A DNA stretch of 61,623 bases from a virus. The stretch covers positions 1 to 61,623 of IMG/VR virus record IMGVR_UViG_3300042731_006244; one strand, 5' to 3'. The notes beneath the pieces are model-generated. The model saw only the letters and a list, made by a program, of their open reading frames with translations. It was not told the DNA's origin and made no database searches. The position numbers were made by a program, and so were the translations under genes. This document shows positions 45,259 through 54,918 of this stretch, piece after piece; positions within the stretch are counted from its first letter, which is position 1, and each line of letters begins with the position of its first letter.

Positions 45259-45786
45259 ATGCCTACAACTACAATGGAGAAAGCACAGACTGGCTTTAAA
45301 AAAGATGAAGTCATAAATTTTGCTTTGGAAAATCTTAAAAAGAAGAGACCGACTGAAACTTTTAAGAAAAAAGAAATTGAAGAGCAAATGAATCAAGTCA
45401 TTGAGGATTGCATGGAAAAGGTGGGCGGCAGAACAGCCAAAGAAATAGCTGCTCAACTTGCTAATATATACGGTGCCGTCCCATTTCATTTCAGCTTTGA
45501 TGGAGATCGGCCATTTACCCCGGAGGAAAAGCAGAAGTATAATCTTATGGGGCATTCGGACAGGGAGTTGAGAAAAGCTTTAAATAAAATCCGAGGGCAG
45601 CAACGAAAAGAGGCAAAGATAAAATGGGATAAGACTAGACGGGAAGAAGTGAGTTTATTCCGGCGATACTTTGACTGGTATCTTAAGGAAACCAGGGGAG
45701 ATCATAAGAGAAATAAGCTGGAGGTAATAATTGGTGTTGGCGATGATATTACTTATAAGGAAGGACATTATAAAAAGATATACTAG
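45259..45786 (+). CDS. Hypothetical protein before prohead protease, 175 aa
   Basis: AAGGAGGGGCTAT site. Helical, charged (MEKVGGRTAKEIAAQLANIYG; RRYFDWYLKETRGDHKRNK). Position suggests a head assembly factor. Unknown family. Confidence 0.55.
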   Translation: MPTTTMEKAQTGFKKDEVINFALENLKKKRPTETFKKKEIEEQMNQVIEDCMEKVGGRTAKEIAAQLANIYGAVPFHFSFDGDRPFTPEEKQKYNLMGHSDRELRKALNKIRGQQRKEAKIKWDKTRREEVSLFRRYFDWYLKETRGDHKRNKLEVIIGVGDDITYKEGHYKKIY

Positions 45787-45794
45787 AGGTGGAT

Positions 45795-47201
45795 ATGAAT
45801 AAAACGGCAGATAATGTACTTGCAGCATGCATGATTGAGCTGGAAATAAAAAGACTCAGGGAAGCAGGATTAATAGAAGCCAATACTTCAACTGCACCTT
45901 GGGCGGATGTAGATAAAACTAAACTTCCTGCATCATGTTTTTTATGGGTTGATGATCCTAAAAAAAAGAGTACATGGCATTTGCCATACAGAGAAGGTGA
46001 AGGTGGAATTAACCCTGATACGGGGATGTACCGGCAGGCTGGCCCAATAAATATCAATGCTTTGCGTGCGGTTTCCCAAGCGATTGGTGGGGCAAGGACC
46101 GGAACTTCTATGAATCTACCGGCAGAAATCAAGGCAAAGATTAATCGGCTTCTAAAGAAATATAAGATAGGAGAATATGCAAAACAGGAAGGGAAAAAGA
46201 TGAAAATAAAATTCAGAGATTTCACAGAAAGTATTTTTTCAGAGAATGGAGTACAGCATGACAAAGAAAATTGTATTGTGCGGGGAGTTGCTATATTGAA
46301 AGAATCTTCTCAGAATTGCTCCTATAAAAAAGGAAAAGGCCGGAAATATACAGAACGCGCATTACAATCAACTGCTCAATTAATTACAGGTGCAAAATCT
46401 TACATAAATCATGCTACCAGGCAGGAACTTGAAGAAAGAGGCGGTATCCGGGATGTCCGGGATCTATTAGGATATTTTGAAAATGGCCGGATTGATGGAG
46501 GAATTGTAAGAGCAGATTTGCATTATCTGGAAAGTCACAAAAAATGGTTTTCTCCTATTGTTGATAAAATGTCTGATAAAGTAGGCAATTCTATACACGC
46601 ATATGGTCCGTCCTCATTCAATGAGGATACATTATTTGAGACGGTGCAAGATATAAAGGTACTCCGGTCAGCAGATCTTGTGACTGAACCGGGATCAACA
46701 AGTAATCTTTTTGAATCTCTAAGGAGGGATAACGATAAAGATATGGATATGACAACTATTACAATTAACGACCTGAAAGAAAGCAGGCCGGATCTTATAC
46801 AGACGATTGTAGGTCAGTATAAGGAAAGCGAAGACGCTAAAAATATTATAAAAGGAAAGGATGATACAATACAGAAATTAGAAGAAGAAAACAAAACATT
46901 AAAGGAAAGTCTTGACAAATACAAGGTCAAGGAGGCGCTTGCTAAAAAGGAAAAGCTTATTGAAGAAAAGCTTAAAAAAAGCGAGCTGCCAAAAGAAGCT
47001 ATTACAGAAATTTTTAAAAACCAATTGCTTGAGGCTAAAGATGATTCTGTGATTGATGGATTAATAAAAGACCGGAAAGATTTCATTAAATCTTCTAGTG
47101 TCAAAGGAATGGGAGATGAAACAGATCCGGAGAAAGGATTCAACTATACAGAAGCCAGAAAAGATTATGCCAAAGCAATAGAGGGAGTTAAAATTGAATA
47201 A
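45795..47201 (+). CDS. Prohead protease fused to scaffold-like coiled coil
   Basis: The N-terminal region has PASCFLWVDDPKKKSTWHLPYRE and INALRAVSQAIGGARTG, as in many phage prohead protease openings. The central RGVAILKESSQNCSYKKGKGRKYTERAL, SYINHATRQELEERGGIRDVRDLLGYFENG carries the protease-like domain with a His. The C-terminal third (about 330-440) is a Lys/Glu coiled coil typical of scaffolds. A protease-scaffold fusion before the decoration and capsid genes fits. ATG at 45795; the frame contains an internal MKIKFRDFTESIF at about 46201 that could start a shorter form. Confidence 0.75.
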   Translation: MNKTADNVLAACMIELEIKRLREAGLIEANTSTAPWADVDKTKLPASCFLWVDDPKKKSTWHLPYREGEGGINPDTGMYRQAGPININALRAVSQAIGGARTGTSMNLPAEIKAKINRLLKKYKIGEYAKQEGKKMKIKFRDFTESIFSENGVQHDKENCIVRGVAILKESSQNCSYKKGKGRKYTERALQSTAQLITGAKSYINHATRQELEERGGIRDVRDLLGYFENGRIDGGIVRADLHYLESHKKWFSPIVDKMSDKVGNSIHAYGPSSFNEDTLFETVQDIKVLRSADLVTEPGSTSNLFESLRRDNDKDMDMTTITINDLKESRPDLIQTIVGQYKESEDAKNIIKGKDDTIQKLEEENKTLKESLDKYKVKEALAKKEKLIEEKLKKSELPKEAITEIFKNQLLEAKDDSVIDGLIKDRKDFIKSSSVKGMGDETDPEKGFNYTEARKDYAKAIEGVKIE

Positions 47202-47674
47202 TGGATGATAAATACCGTTATCGTTATGGTCCTAAGGTAGAACTTAAAATTAAGAAGACCGGGACCGTCGCCATTAGCGTTGGTGATCTTGTAAGACGTG
47301 TTGGGACAAATGGGCGGATTCAACGTATATCTACATCAACAGATGCTACTGCTCTAGTTGGCGTGGCTATGAGTGCATCTCCCACCACAGATCCAACCGC
47401 AACAATCATAAAAGTATACCAGATTGGATACGGGACAGTATTTGAATTTATCTCCGCTGATGCAGATACGGCGTTCAAATATGGACAGATGTTCAAACTT
47501 ACATCTGCACAGCCGCAACAGCTTACAAAATATGCGACTGCTGGATCAAATATGAACACATCGGCATCAAATGTGTGTGCTATATGTGCGGAAGAATTAG
47601 AGGCTTCTGGAAGTGCCGTGAAGGTGACTTTTCTAGGATCCAAATTCAATAAGACAATCGTGACAGGAGCGTAA
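47201..47674 (+). CDS. Capsid decoration/stabilisation-like protein
   Basis: 157 residues, beta-rich with many Ala/Thr/Val (VELKIKKTGTVAISVGDLVRR; TALVGVAMSASP). Located between protease and capsid, where lambda gpD-like or DUF2190-like proteins lie. TAATG coupling. Confidence 0.6.
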   Translation: MDDKYRYRYGPKVELKIKKTGTVAISVGDLVRRVGTNGRIQRISTSTDATALVGVAMSASPTTDPTATIIKVYQIGYGTVFEFISADADTAFKYGQMFKLTSAQPQQLTKYATAGSNMNTSASNVCAICAEELEASGSAVKVTFLGSKFNKTIVTGA

Positions 47675-47676
47675 TC

Positions 47677-48822
47677 ATGGGTAGAATAGATTGGAGTATT
47701 TTAAAGGAGCACTATGAAAAAGATGGTGAATTCCATTTCGGAAATATGATGATTACGATGATTAATGAAGGTCATATTGATGAAAGTAATTTTTCGCTTA
47801 AAGCATTATGGGAGGCTATGGGTAAACCGAATCTTGCCAGGCAGATGGAGCTTGGTAAACTTATAGGTGAAAATGAATTCAAGGAGCAACTTGATTCCTC
47901 TATGTTTCCTAAAATTACAGGGGCACTTATCAATAAAACTGTAATGAAGGCTTATGATCTCGCATATGGCATAGGTATGAACCTTGTTACAGTACTTGAT
48001 TCCTCACAGAAAGACGATACCCTGGTAGGGTTTACGGCTGCGGACGGATTGGTCGAGATAATTGAGGGTATGGAATATGAAGAAGGTGCCTTCAATGAGA
48101 AATACCATAAAGTCAGAAATAGAAAGTTTGGAAAGACTATCTATCTTACTGAGGAAATGGTAAAATTTGATCAAACAGGGCAGTTTATTAATCGTGCCCG
48201 TAATATTGGGGAGAATGCAAAGTACAAGCAAGAAGAAATTATTATGAATGCTGTACTTGAAACAGCAACGACCGGAGCTTATGCATCGTGGAGGCCAGAA
48301 GGTACATCCACAACGCTATACAGTAGTACTTCAAATGATCCGTTCACATCAGGAACAATTGATAATTCAATAACTGATGTACTTACAGATGAAACAGATA
48401 TTAATGCAGCTATAACTCAGTTTGCAACATTTACGGATGAAGAAGGGCAGTATTTGAATATTATGCCAAATATTCTTTTGACTGCACTTGCCCTGGAAGC
48501 AACCGGGAAAAAGATTGTCAATTCAACTGGGTCCACAGTAGCTACATATAGCTCAGGTGTGATCAATCCATATAAAAATGCCTTTACGCATTATTCGACA
48601 CCATTTGTTGACAATAAAAAAGGTGCAACATACTGGCTGCTTGGAAATTTCAAGAAAGAATTTGTATATACCCAGGTATTTCCATTGCAGATGTTTATGT
48701 TAAAACCGGGTAATACGGAAGAGTGGAAACGTGATGTTGTATTCGGATTTAAAGTACGGTTCATGGGTGGTTGTGGTGCCATTACAAACAGATATGTTGT
48801 AATAAGTACAGGCGGTGGTTAA
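47677..48822 (+). CDS. Major capsid protein
   Basis: 381 residues. HK97-fold style: charged N-arm, GFTAADGLVEIIEGMEYEEGAFNEKYHKVRNRKFGKTIYLTEEMV, P-domain helix GENAKYKQEEIIMNAVLET, long insertion, and a final VVFGFKVRFMGGCGAITNRYVV. Position after protease and decoration protein is canonical. Confidence 0.85.
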   Translation: MGRIDWSILKEHYEKDGEFHFGNMMITMINEGHIDESNFSLKALWEAMGKPNLARQMELGKLIGENEFKEQLDSSMFPKITGALINKTVMKAYDLAYGIGMNLVTVLDSSQKDDTLVGFTAADGLVEIIEGMEYEEGAFNEKYHKVRNRKFGKTIYLTEEMVKFDQTGQFINRARNIGENAKYKQEEIIMNAVLETATTGAYASWRPEGTSTTLYSSTSNDPFTSGTIDNSITDVLTDETDINAAITQFATFTDEEGQYLNIMPNILLTALALEATGKKIVNSTGSTVATYSSGVINPYKNAFTHYSTPFVDNKKGATYWLLGNFKKEFVYTQVFPLQMFMLKPGNTEEWKRDVVFGFKVRFMGGCGAITNRYVVISTGGG

Positions 48823-49076
48823 TGGCTGCGTCTGATATGGTATCAACAATAGATGCACTTATTACGGATTTACTTGCTAATTTTAATAATATTACAAGTT
48901 ATCGGATTGGCAGTAAAGAAGTAAAAAAACATGAAGCCCTTGAAGTACTAAGGAAAATGAGGGCGGATTATTACAAAGCATCAGTTGAAGAACCCTATGA
49001 GGACATAAAACATGTTGCCTATGATCATTCTGATTTTGGAGAAGATGAATCAGAATTTATAGGTGACGAATCGTGA
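48822..49076 (+). CDS. Head-tail connector-like protein, 84 aa
   Basis: TAATG coupling to the capsid gene. Helical (MVSTIDALITDLLANFNNITSYRIGSKEVKKHEALEVLRKMRADY). The position fits an adaptor protein. Confidence 0.55.
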   Translation: MAASDMVSTIDALITDLLANFNNITSYRIGSKEVKKHEALEVLRKMRADYYKASVEEPYEDIKHVAYDHSDFGEDESEFIGDES

Positions 49077-49420
49077 GCTGGACCGCTGATACTGATTGGA
49101 TATTGGATGAAAGTGGCAGTGTGGTAGTTACGGTGTATTCTGCATCGTTTAATCATTCTGCCACTATTCCACCCACGGAAACAACAACTGTTGTAGAAAC
49201 GTCTACCGTATATTTATTTCCAAGATCCGGAATGTTGGTTAAAGATGAGAGAGGCCAGATAATCGATAAGCTTGACATGATAGTTTTTCCAAGCACGTCT
49301 GATATCGCGGTAACTCATCGAATATTTGAATCTGGCACTACGGAATACTATGAGGTAGAAAGGGTTGATGATTTTCATGGTCATAAAGAAATACATGCAA
49401 AGAAAGTTGAGGGCAGATGA
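49073..49420 (+). CDS. Head-tail stopper-like protein, 115 aa
   Basis: GTG start. All-beta (VVTVYSASFNHSATIPPTETTT; RIFESGTTEYYEVERVDDFHGHKEIHAKKVE) as in head closure proteins such as SPP1 gp16/HK97 gp6 relatives. Confidence 0.55.
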   Translation: MSWTADTDWILDESGSVVVTVYSASFNHSATIPPTETTTVVETSTVYLFPRSGMLVKDERGQIIDKLDMIVFPSTSDIAVTHRIFESGTTEYYEVERVDDFHGHKEIHAKKVEGR

Positions 49421-49638
49421 AATTACCAGGAAAACTTACAGAAAAGCATATCAAAGCACATATGGATATGGATAATTCTTATTTTTTTTACAAAAATCAA
49501 AAGATAGATGTAAAAAAAATATGGGAAGAGATTCAGAAAGGCAAGAAATCTAAAAAGGAGAAAATAAGTGCCAGCACCGAAAACAGAAATAGACATCAAA
49601 CAATTTCAGCTAAACCTGAAAAAAATTCAGAACTTTAG
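49417..49638 (+). CDS. Small hypothetical protein, 73 aa
   Basis: Coupled by ATGA; basic. Its last 70 bases overlap the gp10-like gene and encode low-complexity sequence, so only the first 50 residues look selected. Confidence 0.4.
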   Translation: MKLPGKLTEKHIKAHMDMDNSYFFYKNQKIDVKKIWEEIQKGKKSKKEKISASTENRNRHQTISAKPEKNSEL

Positions 49639-49990
49639 TGATCCTATTTTAATTACAGCTATGGAAATTGCTCAAAATGTTGTGAAAAATCATGCACAGG
49701 CTAATCATAGAGCTGCTCCACCTCCAGGGATGGGACATCCCGATAATCGATATTATGACCGGACTGCAAGGCTTACAAATTCTATAAGACCTGAAAAAGT
49801 TAATGCGAAAAGGGATATTATTACCGGAAATGTACTTGCCGGAGTACCTGGATTAGTTGAATATGCGGCAGCAGTTGAATTTGGTACATCTCGGAGTCGT
49901 GCTTATCCTTATTTAGGACCGGCATTAACTCAAAATGAAAAGAAAATACTGCTTATTTTTAGCAAGGCAGTAAAGCAGATAATAAAATGA
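49568..49990 (+). CDS. HK97 gp10-like neck/tail protein
   Basis: 140 residues, GTG start after AAAAGGAGAAAATAA. AMEIAQNVVKNHAQANHRAAPPPGMGHPDNRYYDRTARLTNSIRPE and YAAAVEFGTSRSRAYPYLGPAL are the hallmark (FGT...PYL-PAL) of the HK97 gp10 family. Confidence 0.8.
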   Translation: MPAPKTEIDIKQFQLNLKKIQNFSDPILITAMEIAQNVVKNHAQANHRAAPPPGMGHPDNRYYDRTARLTNSIRPEKVNAKRDIITGNVLAGVPGLVEYAAAVEFGTSRSRAYPYLGPALTQNEKKILLIFSKAVKQIIK

Positions 49991-51719
49991 TTGATTTAAA
50001 AAAACAGATAAGAGAAGTTTTGATAAATGACTCAATTTATCTTTCTCTTATGGGGAATCCCGGGGAAGCACCATATAAGACTTTTCATATTCATCCTCCC
50101 CAAACACCGGATTTTCCGTTTACTGTTTTTTTTTGCAACCTGCTATTGTAAATGATGAGATAGACAGGATTATTATTGAAAAAAAAGTTGTATTGACTAT
50201 AACTGTATGGTCACAAGATAATGCATATGAAGATATTGCAGAAAGGATAATACAACTTTTACATCAATATAAAAATGAGGAAGGATTTAGAATTGTTTTT
50301 GACCGGGAACAAAGCAAGTTATACGATTCAGAAACAAATGCTTATGGTATCAGTATGGCTTTCTTTGTTTTTAGTCGTACGGAGTCACAAATTATGAGTT
50401 TACTTCTTGACCACGGAGATTTACAGGGTTTAGATGATGATGATCATCTGCAATATCATAATGATGCACGGGCAAATACTTGGTTTGCCACAAAAAGTAT
50501 TGCAGATTTAGGGACAAAAGATCATGATTTGCTTGATGGTTTATTAGATGATGATCATACTCAATATCTATTAATAAATGGTACACGGGCTATGACTGGA
50601 GCGTTACAATTAGATGATAATAACATATCTGGCATAAATAATATACTTTTCACAGATGTTAATGGGCAGATTGCCGGAATAGAAAATCAGAATTTACTTG
50701 ATAAAATTGTCGATGAAACAATAACGGGTGAATGGACTTTTTCTGGACATAATGCATTTGGGGCAACCGGGACAGTATCTACAGATAATATTATAACAGT
50801 TGCAGAAACATTTTCTGGTGATACATCAGGTACTCTGATTGGTCAAAATATAGCGATGATTGCAAATCCCGGAGCAGGATCAAGTGCTTTTTATAAGTCA
50901 TTGTATTCATATGTTTTTACGACAGGCGCTGTAAATAGTACGACTGGTAATCTTTGGGGTTACCAGGGATTCGCTGGGAATTCTTGTGGGGGTGGTATAA
51001 GTGTAGGGCAGTTATTTGGAGTTGATGGATATGGACTTATAGGATTACTTTTTTCAGAAACGAATAATACGGCAACTGATATATATGGTGTACGCGGTAC
51101 TGCTGATACTCATAGCTCTAATACAGGAACGGTAGCAAATAATGTGTATGGTATATATGGATGGGGGAAACAGCGTGGGAAAGGAACAGTAACCAATTTA
51201 TATGGGTTATATGGATTATCCCAAATTGGCGATGCTTCAGGGAACGTAACTAATGCATATGCTATTAGAGCTGTATATGATCATGTTTCAGGAACAACAA
51301 TAAATGCATATGGTTTATATATTGACTCTGTTAGTGGAGCAACAAATAATTATGGATTAGTATTAGCAGGTAACGGAGTAGGCTCTGATATAGCATTAGG
51401 AGCTGGACAAAATGCAAAAATATATTTTACCGGATTTCATCTTATAATTGATAGCCAGGTTGTTGGAAGTGGTGATGTTTTATTTCCTCATGATAATCAA
51501 TCATTACGATTTGGTGGTGGTGCGGGAGGTGATGCGGAAATATATTACGATGGAGCGGATTTTGTAATTAATCCACAATTAATTGGAAGTGGTGGTGTGA
51601 AAATATTGAATATGAAAAGTGGAGCTACCCAAGTAGCGGCTGGAGCAGCAGCAGATGAATTATGGAAAACAAATGGACATGCCACACTTCCAGACAATGT
51701 AATTATGATAGGAGTATAA
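49987..51719 (+). CDS. Tail-terminator domain joined by -1 frameshift to a fibre-like protein
   Basis: The first frame (49987-50151) encodes a tail-completion start (YLSLMGNPGEAPYKTFHIHPPQTPDFPFTVFF). At T9 (50126-50134) the homologous sequence continues only in the -1 frame as LQPAIVNDEIDRIIIEKK to 51719. The protein at 52147 has the same domain unbroken (GNPGSVPYNTFYMYPPQTPVFPYVVFLLRPADV). Beyond about residue 135 comes a fibre-like extension with GLDDDDHLQYH and LDDDHTQYL repeats and YGxYG motifs. T TTT TTT is a slippery heptamer, so programmed frameshifting is plausible; a homopolymer error or mutation is the alternative. Full product about 577 residues. Confidence 0.7.
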
Positions 51720-51998
51720 ATGGCAATAGAAATAAAATATGAAAAAATTAATTCTAATAATATGAGAAAATGGATCAAAGATTTAGAATTAACTAACAAA
51801 CAGGACTTACAAGGTTTACGTAATGATTATCAGTTTATTGTGAATATGTCTGATACTATTCTTGAAAAATTAAATATCGATAGCCCAGCAAATGTTAAAA
51901 CAGAGGCACAAATAAAGGTTGATGCAATAGATGATTTACTTGATTTATTTAATAATTCAATTACAAGTGAAGAGATAGAATTTATAAATGAGGATTAA
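51720..51998 (+). CDS. Hypothetical protein, 92 aa
   Basis: Helical, acidic (LRNDYQFIVNMSDTILEKLNIDSP...KVDAIDDLLDLFNN). Begins directly after the fibre-like gene and may be a fibre accessory. Unknown. Confidence 0.5.
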   Translation: MAIEIKYEKINSNNMRKWIKDLELTNKQDLQGLRNDYQFIVNMSDTILEKLNIDSPANVKTEAQIKVDAIDDLLDLFNNSITSEEIEFINED

Positions 51999-52193
51999 AT
52001 GGAAAAATTAGATGAATTAAAATTACAAGCTTTTGATATACGAAGAAAAATAGATATGCTTGAAGGACAAAGAACACAATTAATCCAACAATATAACAAT
52101 ATAATGTTGGAAATTAATAAAACTGAATCTAAAGAGAAAGGAAATAATGACAACGGAAAAATTGCAGATAAGAAACTTGTTGACAAGCGATAG
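51999..52193 (+). CDS. Small coiled-coil protein, 64 aa
   Basis: LDELKLQAFDIRRKIDMLEGQRTQLIQQYNNIM: coiled coil of the same style as the protein at 835. Overlaps the start of the tail-terminator gene. Confidence 0.55.
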   Translation: MEKLDELKLQAFDIRRKIDMLEGQRTQLIQQYNNIMLEINKTESKEKGNNDNGKIADKKLVDKR

Positions 52194-52554
52194 TACTTAT
52201 CTTGCATTATTAGGTAATCCAGGAAGTGTTCCTTATAATACATTTTATATGTATCCGCCACAAACACCGGTATTTCCTTATGTTGTTTTTTTGTTGAGAC
52301 CTGCGGATGTTGATGACACCGTGGATAGAAATTTGTTATCGAGAAGGTATGATTTGCTTTTTCACGTTTTTTCCCAGGATGGGGTATATGAAACTATTGC
52401 AGCCAGAATTATTTATTTGATGCACCAAATAGGAAATAGTAATGGATTCAGAACTGTTTTCATAGGCGAAGTAAATGAAGAATATAAACCAGAATTAAAT
52501 GCTTATAGCATTGAAATAAAATTTAATCTTTTTTCAAGAAAGGGGATTTTATGA
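52147..52554 (+). CDS. Tail completion/terminator protein
   Basis: 135 residues. YLALLGNPGSVPYNTFYMYPPQTPVFPYVVF...RYDLLFHVFSQDGVYETIAARIIYLMHQ matches tail completion proteins (DUF3168/gpU-like). Intact paralogue of the N-terminal domain at 49987, without a fibre extension. Confidence 0.75.
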   Translation: MTTEKLQIRNLLTSDSTYLALLGNPGSVPYNTFYMYPPQTPVFPYVVFLLRPADVDDTVDRNLLSRRYDLLFHVFSQDGVYETIAARIIYLMHQIGNSNGFRTVFIGEVNEEYKPELNAYSIEIKFNLFSRKGIL

Positions 52555-53336
52555 GTCGAGAAGTACTTAAAATATTACCAATCGGGCCAAGCCGGGCGTA
52601 TTGGTCTGATGTGAGATTGGGATCACCGAAAACACAAGTAACTATTCGTACAAATATAGAATCTGTACAGTATGGACTGGAAGACCGTAATGTTAATGTT
52701 GGCAGCCACAAAACAAAGGATATAGCTGAAATTGATATTGTTGTAGCTGATTTAACACCGGATCAAATGAGGTATACTTGGGCACAAGCAATGTCAAAAG
52801 AAAGCGCAACTACAATACAGGATATAGGGTATAGTAGTTCAGTGAGTTCGTTTGTTCATCGGTATTCTGAAGAACACAAGCTAACTGGAACAACAAATGT
52901 GACAGTGGATGGTGCAGGATATGAAACAGGAACTATTAGTGTTTTTAAAATGGATCTTTCAAATATGCCGGGTGGATATACTAAAGGAACTGACTATACC
53001 GCATCTTCTGAGACCGGAAATGTAAAACGTATTGACGCCGGCGGTATTACAGATGGTGAGTGTGTAATGATTGAATATAATCAGAGTGCTACAAGTGCGG
53101 TCGCTTACTATGGCGGGCAGCTTGCGGACTATGAGGGTGAATTAAGAATTACGCATGAACTGGATAACGGAAAACATCTCACTATTGTGGCACCCAGAGC
53201 AAAAAGAATTGGAGCAAGTGAATTTGCTATTCAGATGATGGCTGAGTTTGGTGGGGTTGCTATGACTTTTCATTGCCTTGCTGATATGACACAATGCCCA
53301 GGTAGGCAGTTGTTGCAATTTGCTGTAGAGGCTTAA
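52551..53336 (+). CDS. Major tail (tube) protein
   Basis: 261 residues, beta-rich (TVDGAGYETGTISVFKMDLSNMPGGYTKGTDYTASSETGNVKRI), position directly after the tail terminator and before the tape measure block. Forms the tail tube. Confidence 0.75.
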   Translation: MSREVLKILPIGPSRAYWSDVRLGSPKTQVTIRTNIESVQYGLEDRNVNVGSHKTKDIAEIDIVVADLTPDQMRYTWAQAMSKESATTIQDIGYSSSVSSFVHRYSEEHKLTGTTNVTVDGAGYETGTISVFKMDLSNMPGGYTKGTDYTASSETGNVKRIDAGGITDGECVMIEYNQSATSAVAYYGGQLADYEGELRITHELDNGKHLTIVAPRAKRIGASEFAIQMMAEFGGVAMTFHCLADMTQCPGRQLLQFAVEA

Positions 53337-53337
53337 T

Positions 53338-54438
53338 GTGAATATCAAAGAAAAAGATGATAGAAATCTTCCAGGTGAGTTTATAACTCAAACACAAGAT
53401 GAACGGAACACCGGAATTTTAAAAGGATGGCTACCGTTCTGGGTAAGAAATGCTTTCGAGAATTATTCACATATAATGAATGAGGCAAAATCTCAACATA
53501 TGTGCATATCATCAATTATGAAAGTCAAGGATACCCCGGCGGTTATCGTAGGTTCCGGGCCTTCTCTTGATGAAACTGCACCATTATTGAAAGATTGGAA
53601 ACATGCGATTTTTGCGTGTGGATCTAACGCACTAATTCCTACCCGGTGGGGACATCAACCAGAATATATTTGCGTATTTGATTGTGGTGATACATTATAT
53701 CCGAAGCTGATGGGTTATAACTGGGAGGGATCTACTTTATTATGCCATCCTTCGGTTTCACCGCTTATTTTACAGGCATGGAAATGGGAAAAGAAGTATT
53801 ACCTGATGCGACATAGCGGTGTGCAATGGTTTGATGAAATACAACCACTTGCTTTCGGTAATTTCATTCGGTTTACATGGCAGACACCACCTTGCATTAT
53901 GATGGGTGTGTTTAATGCTGGGTGTACCGTAAATAATGCTATACAACTAGCCAATTTCCTGGGGTATGGTCCGCTTTTTCTTGTAGGTGTGGATTTTGGG
54001 TACCCTGGAAAAAAAGAACGGTGCACAAGATGGGTTATAGAAAATGGGGCCTGGAAAGATATCGGACCGGAAAACTATAATGACCGACAATTACACAAAG
54101 CTGATAATGAAATACTTACTACGGAGGAAAAAATAGAGTATAAATCAGCTATGATGGCAGTATACAAATGGGATAAACCACAATTATTTGATTGCAGCCA
54201 GGGTATAATTACAGAATTACCTAAATTAGACTTTAAGGAGGTTATAGAAAAAAATGGCAGAGGATTTGAACAACACTACAGGACAAATGATGAAATTGAG
54301 CGAATCTGTAATGAGTATGACAATAGCCGGAAAAAATTACAGGCTAAACGAAATGCCGATAGGGAAAGTAAAAAAACTTCTTCTGAAACTGAACGAATCA
54401 TTTCAAATAATTCAACAGAAAATCCAGGAAAGGAATGA
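53338..54438 (+). CDS. DUF115/MptE-like Rossmann protein within the tail cluster
   Basis: 366 residues, GTG start. TPAVIVGSGPSLDETAPLLKDWKHAIFACGSNALIPTRWGHQPEYICVFDCGD is the DUF115 core shared with motility-associated (Maf-type) transferases and 6-hydroxymethylpterin pyrophosphokinase-like proteins. GTGs/Cys-rich later part MMGVFNAGCTVNNAIQLANFLGYGPLFLVGVDFGYP. It may modify virion proteins with a sugar. Its 3' end overlaps the tail chaperone gene by 185 bases in another frame. Confidence 0.7.
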   Translation: MNIKEKDDRNLPGEFITQTQDERNTGILKGWLPFWVRNAFENYSHIMNEAKSQHMCISSIMKVKDTPAVIVGSGPSLDETAPLLKDWKHAIFACGSNALIPTRWGHQPEYICVFDCGDTLYPKLMGYNWEGSTLLCHPSVSPLILQAWKWEKKYYLMRHSGVQWFDEIQPLAFGNFIRFTWQTPPCIMMGVFNAGCTVNNAIQLANFLGYGPLFLVGVDFGYPGKKERCTRWVIENGAWKDIGPENYNDRQLHKADNEILTTEEKIEYKSAMMAVYKWDKPQLFDCSQGIITELPKLDFKEVIEKNGRGFEQHYRTNDEIERICNEYDNSRKKLQAKRNADRESKKTSSETERIISNNSTENPGKE

Positions 54439-54730
54439 TACCAGTAATGATTTTAAGGATTTCATAATTAATTTTAGTGATGTTTTATTCCCGGAATTAA
54501 CAGATATTTTCAATATTATTTTTAGTTGCGGCAATGAAGATTTTGAAAAGTTTAGTGTGGAATTTGTTGAAAATAATATAAGTCTGGCTGCGATAAAACG
54601 GATATTTCAGACCGTTATAAAAATGAATGAATTGGAGGATGCTATCCCTTTTTTCAAGGACTCTTTCCTGGAATTATTACCATCGATGATAAGAAAAGAA
54701 ATACAAGAAAGGAAAGAGGAGAAAAATTAA
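54254..54730 (+). CDS. Tail assembly chaperone (G-like)
   Basis: 158 residues between tube and tape measure genes. NMPIGKV-type start, LLKLNESFQIIQQKI, VLFPELTDIFNIIFSCG. The first 185 bases overlap the preceding gene in another frame, so the dual-coding stretch encodes both C- and N-termini. A short downstream frame (54757) may be a G-T-like extension. Confidence 0.65.
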   Translation: MAEDLNNTTGQMMKLSESVMSMTIAGKNYRLNEMPIGKVKKLLLKLNESFQIIQQKIQERNDTSNDFKDFIINFSDVLFPELTDIFNIIFSCGNEDFEKFSVEFVENNISLAAIKRIFQTVIKMNELEDAIPFFKDSFLELLPSMIRKEIQERKEEKN

Positions 54731-54756
54731 CTGAATATGAAGCGTATCATTTATTT

Positions 54757-54918
54757 ATGAAGACTTATCCAGGGTATACCATAAAAAAAATAGAAGATGA
54801 ATTATCATGGAGAGTTATCAGGGAAATGATAAAATGTTGGAATAAAAAAGCACCTTCTTTTAAAAAAATGTCTGATAATGAGTTACTTGCAAATCTTTCG
54901 CAAATGGGATTGTTATAA
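54757..54918 (+). CDS. Second tail assembly chaperone frame (T-like)
   Basis: 53 residues (MKTYPGYTIKKIEDELSWRVIREMIKCWN). The frame is open upstream (EKLTEYEAYHLF) to the end of the 54254 gene in -1 phase, as in G/GT chaperones made by frameshift, but no perfect slippery heptamer is visible near GAGAAAAATTAA. There is no good ribosome site for separate initiation. Confidence 0.5.
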   Translation: MKTYPGYTIKKIEDELSWRVIREMIKCWNKKAPSFKKMSDNELLANLSQMGLL

